Positions 1 through 7,006 of a DNA stretch of 11,028 bases are shown here, piece by piece. The stretch is from an uncultured Collinsella sp. (GTDB lineage: Bacteria > Actinomycetota > Coriobacteriia > Coriobacteriales > Coriobacteriaceae). The stretch covers positions 1-11,028 of the forward strand of contig CAAENY010000115.1 in assembly GCA_900757465.1 (NCBI GenBank), read 5' to 3'. The notes under the pieces are model-generated. The model was not told the DNA's origin. It was given only the letters and a program-made list of their open reading frames with translations, and searched no databases. The first letter of the stretch is position 1; each line of letters begins with the position of its first letter. The translations under genes and the position numbers were made by a program.

Positions 1-451
1 CCGCCGTGAAGACCTCCCACTTGTCGGCACCAGATGCGCCGGGCAAACCGACGCGCTTGGCATCGATCGCCACGACCACGGCCTGGCTACCAAACGCCGC
101 GGCAGCCTGGCTAATCAGCGACGGGTCGCGCACGGCGGCAGAGTTGAGCGACACCTTGTCGGCACCGGCTGCAACCATGGTGCGCATGCCCGCCAGGTCG
201 CGAAAACCGCCGCCCACGGTATAGGGAATGGCTAGCTCCTCGGCCGCATGCGCCGCCATCTCGATGGTCGTCGCACGGTTGTCGCTCGTGGCGGTAATGT
301 CCAAGAAGACGACCTCGTCCGCACCCTCGCGGTCGTAGGCGCGCGCCAGCTCCACCGGATCGCCCGCATCGCGCAAGCTCACAAAGTTGACGCCCTTGAC
401 CACACGGCCGTCCTTGACGTCCAGGCAGGGAATCACACGTTTGGTAAGCAT
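1..451 (-). CDS. hisF: Imidazole glycerol phosphate synthase, cyclase subunit HisF (3' end cut by window)
   Basis: HisF is the cyclase half of IGP synthase. It uses ammonia from HisH to turn PRFAR into imidazole glycerol phosphate and AICAR in the cytoplasm. The first 150 residues are visible and the frame is still open at the left edge. The protein begins MLTKRVIPCLDVKDGRVVKG, the standard HisF N-terminus. Both catalytic aspartates of the family are present, Asp11 at the end of strand 1 and Asp130 in VVVAIDAKR. The phosphate-binding VGGGFRD segment lies at about 79-85 and the ADKVSLNSAA strand at about 97-106. The ATG at 451 follows a GGGGAGGAG ribosome binding site (AGGAG core at 458-462) that overlaps the end of hisA, whose stop codon is 3 bp upstream, so translational coupling is likely. 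The family is normally about 250 residues, so roughly 100 are outside the window. Confidence 0.97.
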   Translation of the reverse strand, partial: MLTKRVIPCLDVKDGRVVKGVNFVSLRDAGDPVELARAYDREGADEVVFLDITATSDNRATTIEMAAHAAEELAIPYTVGGGFRDLAGMRTMVAAGADKVSLNSAAVRDPSLISQAAAAFGSQAVVVAIDAKRVGLPGASGADKWEVFTA

Positions 452-454
452 GGG

Positions 455-1198
455 CTACTCCTCCCCTCGGGCGGCGGTCAGCGCCTGTACCAGCGTAAAG
501 TTGCCCTCGTAGAGCGCGCGACCGGTAATGGCACCTTCAATCGCGCCCTCACCCACTGCGGCCAGCGCGCGGATGTCGTCGAGCGTCGAGATGCCACCCG
601 ATGCCACGACGGGAAAGCCCGCGATCTCGGCCACATGGCGATACGCCGCCACATCGATGCCCGCCTGCATGCCATCGCGCGCAATGTCGGTATACACCAG
701 ATGCTTAAAACCCAGCTCGGAAAGCTGCGCCACGGCGTCGTCGAGCGCCACGCCCGCGCCGTCACGCCAGCCATTCACCTTGACCTGGCCGTCGCGTGCG
801 GCAATATCTGCCACCAACAGCTCGCCAAAGCCTTGGGCCGCCACCTCGGCAAAACCCGGCTCGGTCACGAGCACCGTGCCTAGTGCGATGCGGCGCGCAC
901 CGTAGCCGGCCAACTCGTCGATGCGCGCGAGCGAGCGGACGCCGCCGCCCACGTCCACGGACAGACCGTTGACGCCGCAGATGGCCTTAATCGCCGCCGA
1001 GTTGGCAGCGCATGTGTCCTCGTCCTCGCCAAAGGCAGCGGACAGGTCGACGACGTGCACCCAGCTTGCGCCCTGCTCGGCAAACGAGCGAGCAACGGCC
1101 ACGGGGTCGTCGGAATATACCTTGCAGCGACTCCGGTCGCCGCGCTCCAGGCGCACGACCTTGCCGCCGATCAGATCGATTGCGGGAAACAGGATCAT
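455..1198 (-). CDS. hisA: ProFAR isomerase HisA
   Basis: HisA is a (beta/alpha)8 barrel that isomerises ProFAR to PRFAR, the substrate of HisF/HisH. The 247 residues match the usual length. Asp8 in FPAID is the expected general base, and the second acidic residue is Asp175 in TDIARDG. The phosphate-binding loops are VDVGGGVRS (81-89) and ASGGIST (199-205), and GRALYEG (227-233) is the usual C-terminal motif. Strand 5 reads VADIAARDGQV, where the family usually has LDxRxG. The aspartate there (131) therefore sits two residues earlier relative to the following GW, which suggests a slightly longer loop. The start ATG overlaps the hisH stop as ATGA. In many other actinobacteria the homologue is the bifunctional PriA (HisA plus TrpF). 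Nothing here settles whether this protein also has TrpF activity. Confidence 0.96.
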   Translation of the reverse strand: MILFPAIDLIGGKVVRLERGDRSRCKVYSDDPVAVARSFAEQGASWVHVVDLSAAFGEDEDTCAANSAAIKAICGVNGLSVDVGGGVRSLARIDELAGYGARRIALGTVLVTEPGFAEVAAQGFGELLVADIAARDGQVKVNGWRDGAGVALDDAVAQLSELGFKHLVYTDIARDGMQAGIDVAAYRHVAEIAGFPVVASGGISTLDDIRALAAVGEGAIEGAITGRALYEGNFTLVQALTAARGEE

Positions 1199-1896
1199 CG
1201 GCCGGCCTCCTCGACGATGTTGACGAAGTTCTTAAGGATGCGCTGACCCAGCGCGGAGGATTTCTCGGGATGGAACTGGCAACCCCACACGTTGCCATGG
1301 CGCACGATGCACGGGAAGCTCCGCGTATAGTGCGTGCGCGCCAGCACATCGGCGGCATCGGAATCGTCGGCCACCGCGTAGCTGTGGGTGAAGTACATGT
1401 TGGCACCCTCGGCAAAACCAGTAAGCAGCGGATCGGCCGCACCGGCGGGCGTCATGTGCACCTGGTCCCAGCCCACGTGCGGCACCTTCAGGCGGCTCGA
1501 CTCCAGGCGCGTGCACGAACCGCGCATAATACCCAGGCCATCGACCCAGAGGGCACCGGCCCGCTCGGAGGCGTTGCCGTCGGCGACCGCGCTCTCGCTC
1601 GCAGGAACGCCCTCGTTGCCGCGCTCAAAAAACAACTGAAGGCCCAGGCAGATGCCGAGCAACGGAGTTCCGGCGGCAACGGCGTCGAGCACCGCGTCCG
1701 CCTCGCCGCCCTCGCGCATAAAGGCGACCGCGTCGTAAAACGCGCCCACGCCCGGGATGACCAGGCCGTCGGCGTTGCGGATCTGCTCCGGATCGTCCGA
1801 CGTGCAGGCGGCGGCACCGGCGCGCGCAAGCCCGCGCGCAACGCTCGACAAGTTGCCCTTGTGGTAGTCGACCACCACGATCTTCGGTTCGCCCAC
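1195..1896 (-). CDS. hisH: Imidazole glycerol phosphate synthase, glutaminase subunit HisH
   Basis: HisH is the class I glutamine amidotransferase that supplies ammonia to HisF. The triad is visible: Cys83 in GICLGLQ, and His209 and Glu211 in QFHPEKS. The PGVG strand (48-51) next to the oxyanion site is also present. At 233 residues it is about 25-30 longer than a typical HisH. The extra length lies mainly at about 95-115, between the nucleophile region and the WVDGLGI segment (117-123), and is rich in Ala, Ser, Glu and Gly, so it is probably a surface loop. The start is a GTG at 1896 placed 4 nt after a strong AAGGGAGGGG ribosome binding site. The gene follows hisB after an 81-bp gap holding a palindromic element and overlaps hisA by 4 bp, which fits the tight HisH/HisF stoichiometry of the complex. 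Confidence 0.96.
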   Translation of the reverse strand: MGEPKIVVVDYHKGNLSSVARGLARAGAAACTSDDPEQIRNADGLVIPGVGAFYDAVAFMREGGEADAVLDAVAAGTPLLGICLGLQLFFERGNEGVPASESAVADGNASERAGALWVDGLGIMRGSCTRLESSRLKVPHVGWDQVHMTPAGAADPLLTGFAEGANMYFTHSYAVADDSDAADVLARTHYTRSFPCIVRHGNVWGCQFHPEKSSALGQRILKNFVNIVEEAGR

Positions 1897-1900
1897 GCGA

Positions 1901-1910
1901 CCCCTCCCTT
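1901..1910 (-). promoter_or_regulatory. Ribosome binding site for hisH
   Basis: The minus strand reads AAGGGAGGGG here, ending 4 nt before the GTG at 1896. It supports the GTG start of hisH, because no in-frame ATG lies nearby. Confidence 0.75.
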
Positions 1911-1922
1911 ATCTCATCGTCC

Positions 1923-1963
1923 AAAACCACCACAAAGGGGACAGGCACCTTCGTAGTGGTTTT
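1923..1963. repeat. 41-bp palindromic element in the hisB-hisH gap (REP-like or terminator-like)
   Basis: The arms at 1923-1933 and 1953-1963 pair over 11 positions, with one G-U pair in the minus-strand RNA. After one mismatch, AAGG at 1935-1938 pairs with CCTT at 1948-1951, leaving a 9-nt loop. The arms begin and end in A and T runs, so either strand could form a terminator-like hairpin. It occupies half of the only large gap between hisB and hisA. The inner part reads GGGGACAGGCACC on the plus strand, which has the look of a dispersed palindromic repeat. Copy number cannot be judged from one window. The hairpin is directly visible; its nature as a repeat or attenuator is inference. Confidence 0.55.
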
Positions 1964-1977
1964 TGCCTTTGTTGCGG

Positions 1978-2565
1978 TTACAGCGAGCCCTTGGTGCTGG
2001 GGATGCCCTGCACGCGGGGATCGAGCTCGCAGGCGTGGCGCATCGTGCGGCCCACGGCCTTAAAGGCGGCCTCGATAATGTGATGCGAGTTACCGCCCGC
2101 CAGCTCACGCACGTGCAGCGTGAGCTTGGCGTCGCGCGCAAAGGCATAGAAGAACTCGACGGCTAGCTCAGTATCGAAGCTACCCACGCGCTCGGTCGGC
2201 ACGGGCAGCTCGCAATAGGCCTGGCCGCGACCCGAAATGTCCACGGCGGCCATCACGAGCGTCTCGTCCATGGCAATCGCCGCGTCGGCAAAGCGCGTAA
2301 TACCCGCCTTGTCGCCCAGCGCGTGGCAAAACGCCTCGCCCAGCACAATGCCCGTGTCCTCGACGGTGTGGTGCGCGTCGACCTCAACGTCGCCCACCGC
2401 GTGCACCGTCAGATCGAACAAACCATGGCGGCCAAAGGCGTTGAGCATGTGGTCGAAAAACGGCACGCCGGTCGAGATATCGCACACGCCAGATCCGTCC
2501 AGGTCGAGCTTTACGACAATGTCGGTCTCCCCCGTCTTGCGGGTCACCTCGGCATAACGGCCCAT
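1978..2565 (-). CDS. hisB: Imidazoleglycerol-phosphate dehydratase HisB (monofunctional)
   Basis: This manganese enzyme dehydrates imidazole glycerol phosphate to imidazole acetol phosphate. The 195 residues match the monofunctional form, with no N-terminal histidinol-phosphatase domain as in enterobacterial HisB. The metal-binding signatures of the family are intact: FFDHMLNAFGRHG (36-48), DAHHTVED (63-70) and the second-half repeat SHHIIEAAFKA (160-170). The C-terminus RVQGIPSTKGSL is also typical. The ATG at 2565 directly abuts the hisC stop codon (TAGATG), and its ribosome binding site AAGGAGGAG lies inside the last codons of hisC, so the two genes are very probably translated together. 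Because HisB lacks a phosphatase, histidinol phosphate must be dephosphorylated by an enzyme encoded elsewhere. Confidence 0.97.
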   Translation of the reverse strand: MGRYAEVTRKTGETDIVVKLDLDGSGVCDISTGVPFFDHMLNAFGRHGLFDLTVHAVGDVEVDAHHTVEDTGIVLGEAFCHALGDKAGITRFADAAIAMDETLVMAAVDISGRGQAYCELPVPTERVGSFDTELAVEFFYAFARDAKLTLHVRELAGGNSHHIIEAAFKAVGRTMRHACELDPRVQGIPSTKGSL

Positions 2566-3681
2566 CTACATCTCCTCCTTCACCAGCGCGGCAAACGCGG
2601 CCAGCACCTCGTCGTTTTCTTGCGGGGTACCCACGGTAATGCGCAGGCAGTCCGCGAGCCCCGGCGCGTAGCTAAAGTCGCGCACCAAAATTGAATACTC
2701 GTCGCGCAGACGCTCGCGCACGCGCGTGGCATGCGGCGTGCGCACGAGCACAAAGTTCGCCGCGCTCGGCCATACCTCCACGGGCAGGCCCTCGGCAGCC
2801 ATTGCGCGCAGGGCGCACAGCTCGCGCTCGCGCTCGGATGCGACCTGTGCCACCACGGGCGCGTACGCATCGCGGGCACGCACGCAGGCAAGCGCCGCCG
2901 CCTGGCTCAGCACATTGACCGAATAGATCTGGCGAATCGCCGCAAACACGTCGATGACTTCGGGTGCCGCGATCACGTAACCCAGACGCGTACCGGCAGC
3001 GCCAAACGCCTTGGACAACGTATGCAGAATCACCAGGTTGGGATGCTCGGCGATAAGTCCCTGCGCCGTGGTGGCCGCGCCAAACGAATCGTCGGCAAAC
3101 TCAACGTAGGCCTCGTCGACCATGACCATGCCGGGGCACGCATCGCACAGCGCCGCGACAAAGTCGAGCGGTGCCACGTCGCCCGTGGGGTTATTGGGCG
3201 AGGTCACGATGGCCAGGTTGCACTCGGGTGCTGCCGCAAGCACGGCTGCCTGGTCGAGCTCAAAGGTCGCCGGGTCGCGCCACACATCGCGCACCTCGGT
3301 CTGGCACAGCGACGCAAAGAAGGCATACTCGCTAAAGCACAGCGGGCAGTTGAGCAGGGTCCTCCCCGCGCCACCAAACGCCAGCAGATAGTTATAGAGC
3401 AGCTCGTCGCCGCCGTTTCCCACGCAGACATTCTCGCGCGTCACGCCATGCCAGGCAGCAAGCTCGTCGCGCAGGCCGTTCGACATGGGATCGGGATAGC
3501 GGTTGAGCGGTGTGGCAGCCAGGGCCGCATCAACCGCCTCGCGCACGCCGACGGGCACGGGATAGGTGTTCTCGTTGGCCGAAAGATTGATGCGCGTGGG
3601 CGTAAAGTTGGGATCGTAGGGCTCAATGCCGGCCAAGTAGGGCTGGACGAGCTCCTTCATGCGCGGCGTGAGTTCGGCCAT
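2566..3681 (-). CDS. hisC: Histidinol-phosphate aminotransferase HisC
   Basis: HisC is a class I/II PLP-dependent aminotransferase that converts imidazole acetol phosphate and glutamate to histidinol phosphate. The chosen protein has 371 residues, normal for the family. Visible landmarks are INLSANEN (31-38), the GNGGDELLYNY segment that binds the cofactor phosphate (88-98), SPNNPTG (161-167), the VDEAY aspartate/tyrosine pair (188-192), the Schiff-base lysine Lys224 in HTLSKAFGAAGTRLGY, and the substrate-carboxylate arginine Arg347 in CLRITVG. The frame stays open for another 33 codons upstream. The ATG at 3681 is preferred because a perfect AAGGAGG lies 6 nt before it and the alignable sequence begins there. 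It starts 1 bp after the hisD stop and ends flush against hisB. Confidence 0.97.
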   Translation of the reverse strand: MAELTPRMKELVQPYLAGIEPYDPNFTPTRINLSANENTYPVPVGVREAVDAALAATPLNRYPDPMSNGLRDELAAWHGVTRENVCVGNGGDELLYNYLLAFGGAGRTLLNCPLCFSEYAFFASLCQTEVRDVWRDPATFELDQAAVLAAAPECNLAIVTSPNNPTGDVAPLDFVAALCDACPGMVMVDEAYVEFADDSFGAATTAQGLIAEHPNLVILHTLSKAFGAAGTRLGYVIAAPEVIDVFAAIRQIYSVNVLSQAAALACVRARDAYAPVVAQVASERERELCALRAMAAEGLPVEVWPSAANFVLVRTPHATRVRERLRDEYSILVRDFSYAPGLADCLRITVGTPQENDEVLAAFAALVKEEM

Positions 3682-3682
3682 A

Positions 3683-5119
3683 TTAGGCCTCCTTGCCAGT
3701 CGCGCCGGCGCCATCCGCGCCTGCAGCCGCCAGGTCCACGCCCTCGGCAACCGTCGCCACGGCGTCGCCCGGCCAGGCAACCTTGGTCAGGTCGGCCGCG
3801 GCGAGCGACTCGGCGCTCACGGCATCCTCGCCCTGCTCCAACACGCGGCGACGCAGTGCGGCCGAAAGCGCGTGCGCCCACAGGCCCTCGGCCTCGGCCA
3901 AACGCTGCGTAGCGGGAGCGTCCGAGAGCAGGCCCTCGGGTGTATAGCAAATAACACTCGAGCGCTTGACGAACTCTTCGACCGAAAGCGGGTTGGAGAA
4001 CATGGCCGTGCCGCCGGTCGGCAGCGTGTGGTTGGGGCCAGCAACATAATCGCCAAGCGGCTCGGAGCTCCAAGCGCCCACAAAGATGGCGCCGGCGTTG
4101 CGAATGCCGCCGAGCAGGCCCATCGCATCCTTGCAATGCAGCTCAAGGTGCTCGGGCGCCACGGTGTTCACTGCCTCGACGGCAGCCGCCATGTCGGCTG
4201 CCACCACGATGGTGCCCTCATTGTCGAGCGAGGCACGCGTGATCTCGGCACGCGGAGACTGTGCCACCAGAATGTCGATACCTGCCTCGACCTCGCGCGC
4301 AAACTGCTCGTCGCAGGTCACCAGATAGCAGGCCGCCAGCGGATCATGCTCGGCCTGGGCCATCAGGTCGGCCGCGACCACCATGGGCTTGGCCGTGGCG
4401 TCGGCCAGCACGCAGACCTCGGAGGGACCGGCGACCATATCGATACCCACATCACCCGAGACAATCTGCTTGGCAGCGGCGACAAAGGCGTTACCCGGGC
4501 CGGTAATCTTGTCGACACGCGGAATGGTCTCGGTACCGTACGCCAGCGCGGCCACGGCCTGGGCGCCGCCCACCATATGGATCTCGTCCACGCCGCCGAG
4601 CTTGGCGGCCGCGAGCGTATACGGGCTAATCAGTCCATCCTTTTGTGGCGGGGTTACCATGACCACGCGCTTGACGCCGGCCACTTTGGCGGGAATGGCG
4701 TTCATGAGCACGGTGGAGGGGTACTGCGCGCGACCGCCCGGCACGTAGATGCCGGCCGCAGCGAGCGGGGTCACCTTAACGCCGAGCATCGTGCCATCCG
4801 GGCGCGTGGTAAACCAGCTCTGCTCGACCTCGCGCTGGTGGAACTCGCGAATCTGGCGCGCAGCCTTTTCGAGCGCGGCGACAAAGGCTGGATCGAGATC
4901 TTCGAGCGCGGCATCGATCTGCTCCTGCGGCAGACGGAAGCTCTGCAGCTCAACACCGTCAAAACGCTGGCAATAGTCGCGCACCGCGGCATCGCCATTG
5001 GCACGCACGCTGGCCACGATATCGCGGGCGGCGTCGACAATGTTTTGCGGCAGCACGCCCTTACGGTTGAGCTGGTTGGTAACGAGGCGCTCACCGGGAG
5101 CAAGCTTGATGGTCTTCAT
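3683..5119 (-). CDS. hisD: Histidinol dehydrogenase HisD, with a C-terminal extension
   Basis: HisD is a zinc enzyme that performs the last two NAD-dependent oxidations from L-histidinol to L-histidine. The 478-residue protein carries the NAD-site motifs AGIYVPGG (122-129) and ITGPGN (205-210). The catalytic pair is Glu323-His324 in VAPEHLEL. The zinc ligands predicted by family comparison are Gln255, His258, Asp357 and His416. The conserved core ends near residue 425. About 50 further residues, rich in Ala, Gly, Asp and Glu, make the protein longer than the usual 425-440. The ATG at 5119 has a GGGGA ribosome binding site about 8 nt upstream. The gene follows hisZG after 104 bp and its last codons hold the ribosome binding site of hisC. 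Confidence 0.97.
   Translation of the reverse strand: MKTIKLAPGERLVTNQLNRKGVLPQNIVDAARDIVASVRANGDAAVRDYCQRFDGVELQSFRLPQEQIDAALEDLDPAFVAALEKAARQIREFHQREVEQSWFTTRPDGTMLGVKVTPLAAAGIYVPGGRAQYPSTVLMNAIPAKVAGVKRVVMVTPPQKDGLISPYTLAAAKLGGVDEIHMVGGAQAVAALAYGTETIPRVDKITGPGNAFVAAAKQIVSGDVGIDMVAGPSEVCVLADATAKPMVVAADLMAQAEHDPLAACYLVTCDEQFAREVEAGIDILVAQSPRAEITRASLDNEGTIVVAADMAAAVEAVNTVAPEHLELHCKDAMGLLGGIRNAGAIFVGAWSSEPLGDYVAGPNHTLPTGGTAMFSNPLSVEEFVKRSSVICYTPEGLLSDAPATQRLAEAEGLWAHALSAALRRRVLEQGEDAVSAESLAAADLTKVAWPGDAVATVAEGVDLAAAGADGAGATGKEA
3688..3694 (-). promoter_or_regulatory. Ribosome binding site deciding the hisC start
   Basis: A perfect AAGGAGG lies inside the last codons of hisD, 6 nt before the ATG at 3681. 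It favours that start over the longer open frame, which runs back to 3780 inside hisD. Confidence 0.85.
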
Positions 5120-5152
5120 TTCGGTATCCCCTATCGGTCGAGGTTGTGTTCG

Positions 5153-5186
5153 AAAACGAGAGGCCGGACGGCGGCACCAGTCGGCC
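5153..5186 (-). terminator. Weak terminator-like hairpin in the hisZG-hisD gap
   Basis: In the minus-strand RNA, GGCCGAC pairs with GUCCGGCC (arms 5180-5186 and 5162-5169) with one bulged base and a 10-nt loop. It is followed by UCUCGUUUU. The U run starts four bases after the stem, so termination would be inefficient. The rest of the 104-bp gap (5120-5223) is GC-rich and shows no reading frame or convincing promoter. It may be a chance structure in GC-rich DNA. Confidence 0.3.
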
Positions 5187-5223
5187 CGCAGCCCGGACGT
5201 TGGGGCGCCCGTGCGTGCTCGCG

Positions 5224-6939
5224 CTATTGTGCCGAGCCCGCAACGGGCTCAAAATGCTTGTCCTTCACGGCTGCCGCCAAGCGATCTGCCAGATTGCGTA
5301 CGCGCGGATCCAGACGTGCGGCACCCGGATTGACAAAGAAGCGGGCCGTGCAGTCCATAATGCGACCAGTAATAACGAGGTCGTTATCGCGCAGCGTGGC
5401 GCCCGTGGCGGTAATATCCACGATGCGATCGGTCATGCCGACGATGGGACCCAGCTCAATGTTACCGTGCAGCGAGACGATATCGGCGTTCACGCCGCGC
5501 TCGGCATACCAGGCGCTCGCGATGCGCGGATACTTGGTGGCCACGCGAAGCGACCCGCGACGGGCATAGTTGCGCTCGGCTTGGCCGGCGCGCCACGCGG
5601 GCTCTGCCTCGATAAACGTGCACAGGCCGTAGCCCAGATCGACCAGCTGCAGCAGGTTGAGGTCTGCCTCGATAAGCGAGTCCCAACCGCAGATGCCGCA
5701 ATCGGCACCGCCGCAGCCCACAAAGGCGGGCGCATCGCTGGGACGCACGATGACAAACTCGATATCGCCGACCGTGCCCTCGCCGGCACGCGTGTCGCGG
5801 CCGCGCACGATCAGGTGACGGCCGGGATCGCGCAGCTCCGAGACATCCAAGCCCGCGGCCTCGAGCACGTCGAGCGTGTCGGCCTTGAGCGAGCCCTTGG
5901 GCACGGCGATGCGCAGCGGACCCTCGGTGCCGCGGCCCACGGCATGGTCACCATCGGAAGCAGCGTCCTCGGCCGAGGTGCGCGCAGCCTCCAGGCGCTC
6001 GAGCGAAAAGGCGAAACCCGCCGCCGGCACCTCGATGCCGTCGCCAAATGCGCCGGTAAAGATGGAGTCGTAGCGTCCACCCGAACCAACAGGATCGGGC
6101 AGGCCACCGGCATAGGCCTTAAAGACCAGGCCCGTGTAGTAATCAAACGAGTTCATGATGGAGAAGTCGAAGGACAGCACCTGGGCGTCCCCGGGAGCCA
6201 GGCCCTCGACCAGAGCACGCAGCTCACGCGTGAGCGGCGCGACAATGCCCGCCGCCGCCAGCAGCGCATCGACGCGGTCGAGTACCTCGGCGCCGCCGTG
6301 CAAGCGCGGCAGCTCGCTAATGGCAACCTTGACGGCATCGGACTCGGCGCTTGCCGCCACGCGGGCATCGAGGCCCACAAAGTCGTTGGCGTGCACGCAG
6401 CGCAGGGCCTCGGCAGCCAGCTCGCGATCCTCACACGCCGCGAGCAGCTCCTTAAAAGGACGAACGCTACCTGCGATAATGCGTGCATCGGGCAGTGCCA
6501 GCTTGCGCACCGCCTCGGCCACGAGCGAGACAATCTCGACATCGCCCGCGGTATCGCCCGCACCGATAAGCTCAAAGCCCAGCTGTGTAAACTGGCGCGA
6601 GCCGCCGGCATTGCGCTGGCACTCACGAACCACCGGCGCCTCGTAGCGAAGGCGCAGGGGCAGGTCGGCCGCGCGCATGCGGGTCGAAACCAGACGCACG
6701 ATCGGCAATGTGTTGTCGGGACGGACCACCAGCAGGCGACCGTCGTCATCGAAGAGCTTAAACGGCGTGTCCGCAATGCGGCCGCCCTCCTCGAGCGAAC
6801 CCTTGTCCTCGAGCAGCGGCGTCTCGACCGGCAGGTAATGATGCTCCCTAAAGCAGCCCTTCACCGTACATGCGATCTCCTCGCGCGCCTGAGCCTCCTC
6901 GGGCAATATGTCCCGGAATCCCCACGGTGTGGCCGTCAT
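5224..6939 (-). CDS. hisZG: HisZ-HisG fusion: ATP phosphoribosyltransferase regulatory and catalytic subunits in one chain
   Basis: This 571-residue protein joins two polypeptides that are usually separate. Residues 1 to about 318 are HisZ, the histidyl-tRNA-synthetase-like regulatory subunit. They show GFRDILPEEA (7-16), the motif-2 region EAPVVRECQRNAGGSRQF (100-117), FDYYTGLVF (265-273) and the motif-3 region SGGRYD...AAGFAFSLERL (286-316), with no anticodon-binding domain. After a linker at about 319-341, residues 342 to about 565 are a short-form HisG: LRIAVPKGSL (342-351), VRPSDAPAFV (398-407), ADCGICGWD (412-420) and the PRPP-binding signature ending VDITATGATL (507-516). Short HisG has no C-terminal regulatory domain and depends on HisZ, so the fusion is functionally coherent. 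It catalyses the first, feedback-inhibited step from ATP and PRPP to phosphoribosyl-ATP. The ATG at 6939 has an AGGAGG 8 nt upstream. The frame is continuous through the linker, with no stop or frameshift. Confidence 0.94.
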   Translation of the reverse strand: MTATPWGFRDILPEEAQAREEIACTVKGCFREHHYLPVETPLLEDKGSLEEGGRIADTPFKLFDDDGRLLVVRPDNTLPIVRLVSTRMRAADLPLRLRYEAPVVRECQRNAGGSRQFTQLGFELIGAGDTAGDVEIVSLVAEAVRKLALPDARIIAGSVRPFKELLAACEDRELAAEALRCVHANDFVGLDARVAASAESDAVKVAISELPRLHGGAEVLDRVDALLAAAGIVAPLTRELRALVEGLAPGDAQVLSFDFSIMNSFDYYTGLVFKAYAGGLPDPVGSGGRYDSIFTGAFGDGIEVPAAGFAFSLERLEAARTSAEDAASDGDHAVGRGTEGPLRIAVPKGSLKADTLDVLEAAGLDVSELRDPGRHLIVRGRDTRAGEGTVGDIEFVIVRPSDAPAFVGCGGADCGICGWDSLIEADLNLLQLVDLGYGLCTFIEAEPAWRAGQAERNYARRGSLRVATKYPRIASAWYAERGVNADIVSLHGNIELGPIVGMTDRIVDITATGATLRDNDLVITGRIMDCTARFFVNPGAARLDPRVRNLADRLAAAVKDKHFEPVAGSAQ

Positions 6940-6968
6940 CTGGTGAGCCTCCTCATGCTGTGTTTCAT

Positions 6969-7006
6969 ATAGAACAGAAGACCGGCATAGCTCCGCCGGT
7001 CTTCTG
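6969..7006 (-). terminator. Perfect 12-bp hairpin before hisZG: terminator or attenuator
   Basis: The arms CAGAAGACCGGC (6975-6986) and GCCGGTCTTCTG (6995-7006) pair perfectly around an 8-nt loop. In the minus-strand RNA the 3' arm and following bases are U-rich (CUUCUGUUCUAU), which suits an intrinsic terminator, although there is no uninterrupted U run. It lies 103 bp past the epimerase stop codon and only 35 nt before the hisZG start, so it could end the upstream operon or act as an attenuator in the his leader. The 169-bp gap (6940-7108) holds no T-box signature and no histidine-rich leader peptide that I can see. Confidence 0.65.

Noticed and set aside
3682..3780. A longer hisC with 33 more N-terminal residues
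   Set aside because: The extra part lies within hisD, is Arg/Ala-rich shadow sequence, and a perfect ribosome binding site points to the ATG at 3681.
5138..5153. A 16-bp sequence resembling an actinobacterial LexA box (TCGAAC-N4-CCTCGA on the minus strand)
   Set aside because: Only one half-site is complete, and SOS control of hisD makes little sense; probably chance.
3659..6972. Very long open frames on the plus strand opposite hisD and hisZG
   Set aside because: They mirror the codons of real, fully recognisable minus-strand genes in GC-rich DNA and show no family motifs.
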